A DNA stretch of 64,000 nt from Symbiodinium natans (taxonomy: Eukaryota; Sar; Dinophyceae; Suessiales; Symbiodiniaceae): the NCBI GenBank assembly GCA_905221605.1, contig CAJNDS010002365.1:372001-436000 (forward strand), given 5' to 3'. The translations under genes were made by a program, and so were the position numbers. This document shows positions 37,001 to 49,000 of this stretch, piece after piece. Each line of letters begins with the position of its first letter. Positions within the stretch are counted from its first letter, which is position 1. The notes below the pieces were generated by a model that was not told the origin of the DNA, ran no database searches, and saw only the letters and a list, made by a program, of their open reading frames with translations.

Positions 37001-40000
37001 CTGTCTGTCCAAGCCTGTCAATGGTGCCCGCCGGTGGGTCTGAAAATGAAAAGCGAAGGAGCAAAGGTGCTTCTTGCGCTTGTCAGTGGGGCGCACGTTC
37101 TGGCCCGCATGAGCCTTCCCGCCCACCTACACATCTCAGCGCAATCGCTCCCCCCACGCTTGCTTAAAGCTTACGGAAACCACATTCCGGTACAGTCGCC
37201 GCCTGCACCTCCCAAGCTTGCTCATCAATTGAACCCACATGCCCCAGCATCAAAAACCGCCCGGGAGACTTGGTACCAACCTGGCCTCCGCCTGTTCCAC
37301 CCTTTCTGGGATCGTTCTACTATGGCAGCTAGAAAAGCGCCTGAACCTGCGGATATGCAAGTACTGTTCGTCGGCTGCTATCGTTCGGTGTCGTGATTCT
37401 GTCCATCGGCTGAGGACTCACACACCTTGGGGAGCAGTCCATCCCAAACGCTTTGCCCGCAGGTGGCGGCATGTCTTTCCCACCTAAATACAAGAAAACA
37501 CTCCCCCGAGCTACCACGGCGCGGCGTACAACTATGAAGATTTCTCCGTGCTCTCGCTACCACAGCACGAACGAGCAATCGCAGACCGCGGGCTGCTCCA
37601 AAAACTTTGTGGTGCGAGGGCAAAAAAGGCCTAAGCAAGGCCTTCTCTGTGTGTTTTCAGGAGCTCAAATGGGCTGCTGCGAACCCATTTGGCACTTATT
37701 AAGGAAGAAGCTCCTGTGGCGACCTGCGGAGGGTCTTTAAGTGCAGTCACACGTGAAGGAAAGCCTACTGCTTCTCGCACTGTTGTGAAGTTGTAGCTTG
37801 TCCCAGGTCCCTGCCAGGCCTGGTACAGGAGGGAAGCCTTGATCTCCCAGCCCATGCTCTTGCGGAATCGGTAGTTTGTCACAGGCAGCATGATGGTGCA
37901 GAAGAGCCAGCCACTGATGAGACCGCTAACACCGGCAGAGAAAGGTGTGTACATCATTGCTCTGTTGATGACCTTGCAAAGCAGAAGGCGCGCTTGTGAT
38001 ATGCAAAGATAAAGAAACGCTTTTCAGACGGTCCTGCCTCAAAGACAGGGAACTTAAGCATGTTTGTCGGAAAGGTCGTGAGGAAGAAGTTGGCCACCAG
38101 GCTCAAGGTGACTTCGTTATAAGCCTGGGCTACGGTCATGCGCTTCACCAGCAGCCTCAGGGATTCAGCTGTGTAGGTTTAGAAGGCAAGTAAGTGTAAG
38201 CATGACACCCTTGAAAAACTGCTGTATGCTGCTGTATGGACATGTTTCCTCGATTCTTTGCCCATTCTGTCGTCCCTCCCTTCCCCACCTGTTCACCAGT
38301 GGCTCACACATGGCGGATAGGATCGCGGCCACCAGCGCTGCGGTGCAACCCTGGGCAGCAGCGGCAAAGACTTTTGTGAAGAAGCCGCCCTCCTCTTCCG
38401 GCGCCTGCAGGCAACCCTCTTGAACAGCATCAAAAGCATGCCACAGAACTGCCACGGCACATCAAAAACCGACAACACCCAGACCTCATCAGCAACGACC
38501 AGCGCCAGGTCTCGAGGGAGCTTGTCAGGCGTCCACGAGTCCAACAGCCAGCACGCTGCTGCAAAGAGGACCACGGGGCCCAGTCCATTGGCGCGCCGGG
38601 CAGTCATGACTCTCATGACTCCGAAACTTATCGCTTCGCCCTGTGACTTTGGGAACTCAGCCGAAGGCAGCGGGATGAATCCGTTGATAGGCTCTACGAT
38701 TGATGGGTAGACACTGTAGACACTTGCACCTCGGCGAAATAGAGAACAATGCTCCCAGGCCCAGTGCATTGGAGGCCCTGCTGACGACAATGCCCACGAT
38801 GGTGGCAACCTGCATGGAGATGATAGAGCCGGCAAAATGTGCAAAATGCAGCAACAGGCTTGCCCCTAAGTTTCACGGAAGCGTACGATGCGCAGGACAC
38901 TTTTACGGCATGGGCTTCACAGACAAAGTCTTGAGGTCACAGCAACGCAGGTAAAGTCGAAGCAGTTCCAGCGGTCTCCTAAGTGCGAGACAGGTGTACC
39001 ATACACATCATCCGCACCTTCATACAAAGTGGAGCAGTTCTAAGCAAAGAACCCCAGTAGTTGGTCCGCAGGGCGAAAAGCTTGAGCACGCACTCGACGG
39101 TGAAAATCCCCGCAAAGAACTCAGCATGCAATACTGACTACAATGGCAGCTTATTGCACGAAGCACGAGAATGCTCGAGCATTGAACGACTACACAGGAC
39201 TTGCTGGCTTTGACGCCACACACTTGAAGTATACTATGATCCACACATAGTTCACCGTCTCCAGAAACATCTCCCACTCTGGGAATGGGGTTGGCGTGAT
39301 CTTTGCCGCCTGCAGTGGCATGGGAATCACATCATTTGACCCTGGCATACTGTGGTTTCTCGTCCGCTTCTGTTTTGATTCCCGCAAAGCCGGGCACCAG
39401 GAACAGCGTGTTGATCACGATTGCCCCCATGATGCTTGTCTCGAAGCATTCACTTGACACCTGGCCGTGTGGCAGAATGAGCCTCACTTGCTCGACGCCC
39501 GAATCACAAACAACCCTTGGTCTTTCATGATACCAGCATGTTCAGTAGCCCTTCAACCCAAAACTGATCAAATTGGGCCGCGAAGCCTTAAGCTGTTACG
39601 TAAACTTGAACCGAACACAGGCTGCGGGAACGCAGAATTCAGGCCAGCCAGGCCAGCTCGTAACATTTTCGTCTCAGCCACCTCTTTTCATGAAGGTCCC
39701 TGACATCAGGAAAGATGGCATTTGCGGTATTTACTCTTGCAAAAAGGTCCACAGGTACAGGGACGTTAACCCGGCTGGGCGGACATCAGGTTGACAATCT
39801 GTCGCCTGCACACGTGAGCGCAAACAAGTGCTGCCAATCGGACTGCTGAAGCTGAAGACGCTGCTGCTGAAACTTGTTCCACCTAATCCGAGCACCTGTT
39901 TAATTCATACCCCCACATTTCAAGAATGTTTTTTCGCCGAGAAGCCGCCGGAAGACCACTTTCCATTACGGCGGATTTCGTATGGGCCAATACCACCACA

Positions 40001-43000
40001 TTTAAAGACACTGTTTTCGGGGGGTTCCAAAATCTGTCGGCAGGCTTCTTGTTTTGCTTGCTGAGCTGCGAAGCTACAGCACCTCAGGGATCTGCGGCCT
40101 ATTGTGTTTAATAGAGAATCAATACAGGGCCATGGTCTTACTATTGCGGAACCCTGCCTTTCTTATTGGGGTTGGGGGGGGGCGGGGCCGCCCCCCCAAT
40201 CCGCCGAGGCCTCGGGCCGAAGGTGTATAGGTAGTCAGAACAGGCACCCCCCTCCAAATCCCCCAGGCCCAAAGCCCTTTTTCGGACCCCTTTTTTTGCC
40301 TCAAATGGTACCCCCCCTAGGTGAACCCCCTCCCCTACCCCCCCACCCCCCACCCCCCCCCCCCCCCACCCCCACCCCACCCCCCCCCCCCCCCCTACCC
40401 CCCTACCCCCCCCCTACTCCCCCCCCCTATCCCCCCTTTTGTCCCTCCCCAAAAGCCACATGAGCGGCTGGGCTCAAGGTGCTAATGGACGCAACAAGAG
40501 GGGCTTGATGTTTGTAGGTGTCGCTATAGCACACCCAATGGTTCATAACCTAGGGGTGTCGCTTTTCAAGTGTTCCCATCGTTTTACAGGGTTTTGGGCA
40601 TTCGTGTCCACCCCTTGCTTAATTGAATGGCTGGGGGTTTTGGCGCTTGCTCACATAAGGTGTTTGTGAAAGGCGGAGTTTACCACCCCCCCCACCCCCC
40701 CCCCCCCCACCCCCCCCCCCCACCCCCCCCCCCCCCACCCCCCCTCTCCCCCCCCCCCTCTCCCCACCCCCCCCCCCTCCCCCCACCCCGCCTCCCCCAC
40801 CCCACCTCCCCCTCCCCCCCCACCCTGCCGAAGAGTCGCCTTAAACCTTAAAGGGGCCTGGCTCAACCCTACGATCACTCCAAGCTGAACCCTAAACCTC
40901 AAAAAAACCCTCAACCCCAAAGCGTGAACCTTGAGCCCTAAACTAACCCTCAACCCCAAGCCCCAAACCATAAACCATAAACCCGGAACCCTCAACCCTC
41001 AACCCTCAACCCAACCCTTATTGCTTGGGGTCCAGCGACTTGGGCGCTGCGGAATCACCATGCTCACGCGGATGCGCTGGGCCGGGCCGAGGCGGGTCGC
41101 GTAGCGTTAAAATTAAACAGGTGCTCGGATTAGAAGTACATCTATGTTGAACACCCTAGCTCCACCAGTGGCAAACCCATCGTTCAGCAGGAAAGCTATA
41201 CAGCAAGGCTGCTCAAGGTGGTGCAACTTTCTCTTTAGGTGATCTCCTCTTCGCTTCCGCTTCCCTCCGACTTTCGCAACAGGCTGCCTTGAGTAAAGGC
41301 TCATGATGGAGTTCACCCAGTTCTTCTGCGGCTCAGTAAGCATCACCTGCAGCGGACCGACAAGCCCAGGTACACTTTCCCGGCCACAAGACAGGCTAAA
41401 CTCACTTGCTTCATATCTTCTTCTTGCGTAGCTCGCAGAGCTCGCAGCTTGAAAGCTGGGCCACCCGCCGCCGTGTTGGACTGCTTCATGGACATGAACT
41501 TGTCCACGATGACACCCACGCTCAGGTTAATGATGAACCTTCATCACATGTGCAGCTGCGAAGCCGATGGGCAGAAGCTGCTTGACTTTATCCTTCTGAC
41601 TTAAACCAGTTGGCTTGGACTCACGAAACAAGATGCCTCTTGGCATTTCCCTGAGCATATGGCATATTGCTGAAGAAAAGGTACAGCATAAAGAAAGGAA
41701 CCCACAGCCTCACAGACAGCGCCAGAGACTCTCACATGTGCTGCAAGCCCTAAACAGCCCTCAGAGTTCTGCATTGTGACACTGGGCACACACCGGGCTT
41801 CCCAACATCTCCTGATTGTCTCTCTTGGGCTGCACCTGTGTGGACAGGAAATGGCAGCCGAACAGGGATGTCCAAAAATAAGAGTCCTTTTGGGGGCCGT
41901 TTATGGTCAGGGACTTGTCCTATAAGACCAAAAAGATGAAAGGACAGGGTTAGGTCTAATTGCCATGACTGCATCCCGGCTACGTAAGGCTGGACAGAAT
42001 CTGCGGCGGAGTACATCACGTCCACCCAGCCCTCTGTGGTGGAAATCTCGAAGAGGGTGAGCCTGAGCGTGCATACAGAACACCTGCTGCGAAAGGCAAG
42101 AGCATGCCTGAGCTCCTGGCATTGCAAACCAAATGTTATCGAAGTTCTGGCTGATCGTTGGCACCCACCTGACAATCACCAGCACCTTTCTAGCAAGCCT
42201 GAGCCGCCCTCGTCGCCCTGGCCTTGATCCCTGCTCCAGACAAAGCGCCGCGTCTCTGATCAGACCCTCGCAGAACTCCGGGCACCTGGCACAAAACATC
42301 ATGTGAAACACCTCTGCGCTACACCGCCATGCATTCTCTGACAGGGCCCTTCGCCATGAATGCAACTGATTGCAACTGTGCACCATGCCTGCACTGTGCC
42401 TCACACTCGTAGTGGCAAGACTCGCATTGGGCACCTTACAGGCACAAGTATGCCATTGTGTACCACTATGACACGTATGACTGCTTCTTCGCATGGCATG
42501 CCCCTCACCAGGTCCACAGCTTCCTTCTAGGCCAGGCCCACAGGAGTCCACACAGAAGTAGGGAGCCTGAAGCCGGAACACATGATGATGGGGGGATTTG
42601 CGGCACGTGCTGTTGCATACACTTTGGCTCCATGTCAGATGAGCAAATCGAGGGTCCGTCCATGATAGTACTGCATACGCTGGTGAACAATCCAGGCACA
42701 TGTCTTGCAAATTACCGACCCATAAACTGCTTCTCTCTGCCCGAATTTGTCGCACGTGCACATATGAGATGGACGTCTGTGCTCCACTGCTGACTCGCGG
42801 GTGCCAGATGGCCTGTCTGCACGTCTTCTTGCACTGCGTCTTCACTTCCTCATCCACCTCGGTCCAGATCCAGTCTGGAGTCCCAGCCCCGTCTAGAACG
42901 CCGTTGCCCAAGCCTCTTTCCCTCCAAGCAAATCAATGTCACCGCAGGCTTTAAACAACTCGAACCAAAGGCATAGGCATTGCCTAGGCATAGCCATAGA

Positions 43001-46000
43001 CTGAGGCTCAATGTAGAACAGCACGTCATATCACATCGCAGCAAGTTTCGAGCGTAACGTTGATCCCACCCTCGAGATCAGTGTGTCATGTAAGAAGAGG
43101 CGCCTCGCCACAGAAGAGGTCAGCGCAGCTCATGGCTTTGGCCGTGAGTACCTCCAAAGGTGTTCAGACCGTTTTGAAGAAAGAAACGAACAGAACGAGG
43201 AACTAAGGAACCCTTCTCTGCAGCATGTGTGAAAGTTTTATGCGAAAACGTTGTAAGAGCTGTTCCACTTCATTCCACTTTGCGCACCATGTGGCCAGTG
43301 GAGTTCACCGTACTGCCACCGCAAGGTAGAACCAGCGATCGAGCTGAGCACAAGTGAAACTCAATAAGCCATGTTGTGTGTGTGTATGTCGCACATGCTA
43401 CCCTATCTCTGGACTGGACATATATGCTGCACTTCACAGAATGCGATTCTGGAAGCCGGGTGCTGAGCTCATCTGGTCAACATACGACATACCTCACGGA
43501 AAGCACGGAAAGCACAGGAGCAAAAGCTCTCCCAGGCAACCACAAGCGCTTGCCTCGTAGCTCAGCAGCGGAAATTGTCCTGCCCACTGTCCCAGCAAAG
43601 CAAAGCGGCAGATGCAGAAGGTCACAATGTTTTGGGCTGCGTCTGTCACGGGGGGCCTGTTGCAGGGGCCTTCTGCCTAAACTGCTTGGACAAGTCTACG
43701 GAAACTCTTAGAGCTTCGGCTTGCCATGCACACATGATTGTCTCGAGAAGATCGAAGCGCCGCAAAGTGCCACCATGTGCCCTTTTGCCAGCTCTTCCCC
43801 CTGAGTCCTGTTGACTTCTGGCCCGCAAACTGCTGGGAGCTCTTCCGTCATTGTCAGGGCCTTATACGACATGGAGGACAGCAGATGGTTTCTCTCGGTC
43901 TCTCTACCCAGGGGAAGTCTATGCAAGTAAAATGTTGCCGTCGGATGGCCTTTGGGCAGAGCCATTCCGGCTGTCTGAACCTCAGCAGCTTTTGCCAGCT
44001 TGGGGCTTGAGATGACCACACAGAGCCCCTGCAACTCAGGGAATGACGTAGAGTACCCTTCAGGAAGACAGCGGCCAATGCAAATTGGCCTCGAAGGCAC
44101 TGGCACAAAACGGCACACATGATGGCGTTTAAGTCTGCCACTCGCTCAGAGCGAGCCCGAAAACTTGTTAGCACTTGTGGTTACACTGTGCTCAAGGCGT
44201 GTCGGCTGCTATCCGCTGGTACTCCTGAGCACCGCGTGAACCAGCATCAGTGTGGTGCCGGTAAAGCAGCAAGGAGACTGCTTACAACCTGTTCTTCATC
44301 CATCGTGCTTACAATGTAACAATCCTATCCACAGGGCTTCGGACGACATAGTGAGAACCTGGGCAAGCGGTGTTGTTGCCAACCTCGGGGCCGGATGAGC
44401 ACGAGAAAACACAAAAAAGCACGGCATTCCACAACCCGATGAGGAGACTGCCCAAGCGGATGTGCTTGGCTGGAACTTGCCGTGCGTCAGGCCGCCCGAT
44501 ACCTTCTGGCTCTGCAACGCAACGCAAAGCGTCCATCGTTCGAGCCGGCACTATTCTTGTTCACGACATGCTGGTTCACGCAAAGACCATCTTGCTCACT
44601 CAGGTTCTGGCCGACACTTGATCCATCTCAGGTGGAAGGCAAAGTGGAGTTGTGAAGTCCTTGTCGGATGCACAGAACTGAGACCGGGGTTGTAGCGGAA
44701 ACTGCGAATCATGAAAAGCCTCAATACCCACCAAGACCCCACTAAGTACGTAAACGGTCAAGGGCATTAAGGTTTAGGGTTCCTTCTAGGGTTCAGGGCT
44801 TCGTACCAAGAATCCTTTTAAGGTTTAGGGCTTCCAACCCAAGTTCAGGGTTTCTCACCAGCATCTCCTTTTTTGGGTCACGACATGCACAACACAAGAA
44901 AACACGCGCACCCTATACCGCTTGCGCTCCAACTGCCAGAGCCGAAAAGGACATGCAGCGGAGCCGAAACAGCGCACCCTCGACCACGACAAACAGCGCA
45001 CTCTCAACCGCGGAAACAATGCGCCCTCGACCACATGTCCGAAGACAACATGTTTTCAACACTCACGTTCCACCACGAGCAACAAGGTGGATTTGACATC
45101 TTGACGAGTTAGTCCACAGATGTCCACAGGCTGACCGAAGCCTCCAAAGCACAAGAACCTCAAACTCAGACGAGGAAATGCGCAAGACAACTGCAGGGTC
45201 TGCATGGTCCTGGCCAAGTTCCTTAGCCAGGCCCGGCTCGGTCGCCAAGTCGCACATCAGAAACGTGCCTTGGAGCCGGCACCATCTCTCAGCGAGCATT
45301 GCGGCAGCATCCAAGCTTTCGGCCATTCAGGTAGGAAAGCGCAAAGAGAGCAAAGATGAGAAGGAACAACCTCGGCCATACCCAATCAAGGATGACCCGT
45401 TGAAACTGCCTAGCAAGCTGCAACGGCAGATTCTCAGCATCTGGCATTGCCACAATCACCAGCGTCAACAGGTGAGGCCTAGAGAGCAACTCTGCCACGT
45501 GTAGGTCAGTAAAGCTTACCTAATCTTACAGACGGCTGTGCAAGGAACATCCGGGAGCATCCAGTCAAGCGCTGGGCATGGAGGCGAAGATTGTTTGCAC
45601 CTCAGCCCAAACCAACGCAACCTCGCGCATCGCAGTCGTCAGAACAATACCACCACGCAATTCAGCGAGGACGACATCAAAACGACTCTTGGAAGAACAG
45701 GGATTCTATCAATTCGGATTCTTCGATAGCGCAAACCAGGATCCATGCCACGACTTTGAGGTTCTCGTTGCGCGAGATTACACGCAGTGGCCGAAAAGCA
45801 CCTGCTGCAGCTGGATCTGAACTTGTGCTCAATCTTCACATTTCTTCGGCCAGAGACAGGGCTGAGTAGACTGTACCAGTAGATCGAGCAGCGGACGTAA
45901 GATGCGCAGTGTCTTCAGGAAGCCTGTGGAGCTAGAACTTGCCTCAGCACCAAGAGACACAAGGCACAGACGAGCACTTCTGTGAACGGCTCATGCTGTT

Positions 46001-49000
46001 GAAACCGCTACTGCCCGCTACTGACGACTGCACCTTTGTGGACAAGCAGCCATATTGATGATGGACACCATCACCACAATGCCATCAAGCCAGTTCCAGG
46101 CACTCTTCAAATATGCATCCTCACCTGGAGTTAGTAACAAGCCGCTACGAAAATATGCCGTCTCCGGCTCTAGAGAGTCTTCGAGAGCACGGTGACCACT
46201 GGGTAGCCCACCCCAAATCAGGCCCATGGCAAGGAGCTTGACAACCATCTCAAATATGAAGATGATCGCGAACACCTCGAAACATCCAACTTGGTCGGGG
46301 TGAAGGCTCGACTTGAACCTGGGAATGGATCCTCGTCGGCGCTGCGCAGGAAGATCGTCAGCGACTCGTTTGGGTCTGCCAGGGGCGTGTCCATGGCCAT
46401 CGTGACCTCACGAGCCAATCCACCCAAGCGCTTGAACATGGAAGACAAAAACTCCCTCAGTTTTCCGACCCTGAAGAAGGCCGATGAAAATCAGGCTAGC
46501 GCGGTTGAAATCAGAATGCACAACAAGATGAAGTTGTCGAAAACCTCATGCGATGTCTGCTGCCGGCGCACGTCAACCATGTCAGAAAGGATTCTGGCAT
46601 CTTTTCTGAATTTCTCTGATCACAAGAATCACAAGAACCTTGGTTCCAGGCCACTCGGATCTTGGGGATTCGGAACCGAAAGATTTTGCAGCCTCCAACT
46701 TCGACCTGCCAGAGGAGGGGCCACTCTATGGCGCATGTGCGAGAATGAACCCAGCAATGTGACAGAATGGCATGGGTCGGACAACAGCTTAGAAAGCGGA
46801 TGCATGGGATGTAGTTTCTACTATTCGTGAGACCGGTACAATACCCTGCATTGGCGACTGCCTGCACTTGGGGCTTCGAGGTTGAGATTTGGGCTCGAAC
46901 ATGAAGGACTGGTCATTTATGTCATCCAAACCAATGTCTAATCCCTTCCACATGGCGTGATTTTTTGGTGTATCTTATCGGAGGTGTATCTTGAGGGGAT
47001 CATTTCTGCCTTCCTATGGCATCTCCTTTGTTTTTTTGTTCGGTCCTGTACGTCTTGCGGCTGTCACAGCAGTCAGGCCCCTTTGACTGACACGGCAAAC
47101 AACACCCACAAGAACCATGAGGATGCTGCGTCGCATATAATAGTTTAATAGGGCCTTCCCACTCGCAAGGGCCAAGCGCCTGGAAGTGCAGGATCCAGAT
47201 GCAGAGCCGTCTGACGGGGTTGGATTTGGAGAAGATGAACCTGAAGAGCAGGCTACAGAAGCGGCGCCAAACAAGGATAAAGTGCATGTAAAGTGCCTGG
47301 ACTCTCAACAAGCTGCGAGGACTTGCGAGGACTGAGACTGAATGCCACTGAGGCGTCTGGCCACGCGTAGCCGACCGGCCAGGTGTCCCTGCACCGGTCT
47401 CACACATGTTCGCTGTCAGAGAAACAGAGGTCTGACCTCTTCGTGGACTTCAGAAACTAACTGGCGGGAGTTTGTTGAAGTTTGCTGAGTTTGCTGTCTG
47501 CCTTCAACAGCATATGTGGGATGGTCCTGGGTGTGTTCCTTGGGTGCCTCTCGGTGAGCGAGCGCTTGAAGCCAGAGAGGCTCTCTGCCACGCTTTTGGC
47601 GGAGTGCAGCACGCGGCTGCTCGGCTTCGGGCCTGGCACTCACGTTGTGTTCGAAATCTTTGCCGTCAGGACCGCTACTGATACCGTACTGCACAAAGAA
47701 TTGAAATGGAGAGATACGCCAGAATCTCAGAAGCTCCCAGAGCAGGTGCTGGATCTACTGCCCTCTGAGGGTCCAGCTCTCTGGAAACTCTATGGAGCAC
47801 CTTTCACCGGGCTCGGGCGATCCAGCAACTATGTGGAAGAGGTCGCTCGGCTGCTCTGCTCTTAAGCTTCCAGCGAATCTAGCGACTTTTTCCTCAGCCG
47901 CTGGGCCTGCCATGACAACGACAACACATCTCAAATGTTTTCAGGCTAAAGTAAGGACTTGAGTTTAAGTGTTGCTTTCGAGAGTGCCGCACATTGTGCT
48001 GCCAAAGGCGTGCGCGAGCTCTAGAGACATTGAGCGGAGGAGCAAATTCCGGATTCAAGACTGCACCCCACTCAGCCTGATCCAGCAGTCAGTGCAGTCA
48101 TATGTTCAAGAGGGTTAGAAGATGACATGAGACAGCCGGAGGCATCAGCCACCATCCCAAAAATGTGGCGGGGCTGTGTGCTCTCTTCGTATGTCCTCCT
48201 GCTGGTTCAGACTGTCCTGAGGCATTCAGAGCACGTGCAGTACATAATCTTTATGGTTTGTGGCGCTCTGAAGCACAATTTCGGGCGGGCAGCATGTCGA
48301 TTAAGAACCTCCAAACTTACGGATTCCTTGCTGTCCAAAACACGAACAGGGCAGCGATTATGATGAGCATATGTTTCCGATCGTAACCGTGTAGCACAGA
48401 CGCGAATGTCCTGCACGGTGTCAAACTTCGACATCAGCATGGACAGGAACAAACCTGACAGGCAAAGAGCGCAAAAGAGCAGTTGCACACCAACTCAACA
48501 TTCTCCCCCTCCCTAATTACCCATCTGCTCTCAATTCGTGGATATCGTCAGACCAAGTGATGGGCTGAGGAAAAGCGTCTGACCGAAGAGGATCAGCAGC
48601 ACCTGTCATGCAAGATTCACGGATCATTTCGTGCATCGCTCGTGGCTACCAAAGCCTTACATGCTTGAACAATTCAAAGGCAGGAGCCACGGTCACGGAC
48701 TCAGATGCCTTTGGACCCACTCAATCATGCCAGGGCTACAAAGAGAAGGCAGAAGCCGGGACCTCACAAAGCTGGTCTCGAAAAAACATCTCAGAGGTAC
48801 GGTGACATACACGTACTTTTTATATTCTCGTATTGAATTATGTTTACATGTGCATATTTACACGTATGGTACTAGACTGAAACTCACTTCGACTGCAGGC
48901 CTGCCGCACGCATCCCTGCGTACATGACCGTATTCCAGTTCTCACCTTAGGTTTGTGCTGTCCCACCACGAACGAGGTTCACAGAATCAGCAGAACCACG

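Noticed and set aside
40104-40463. Proline-rich protein frames
   Set aside because: Created entirely by C homopolymer runs in an intron.
41869-41922. Extra in-frame channel exon (KSLTINGPQKDSYFW) after the domain III pore
   Set aside because: It can be read in phase, but the alternative that skips it gives a pore-S6 loop matching NaV/CaV length and the QPK..DN motif, so it is more likely intron.
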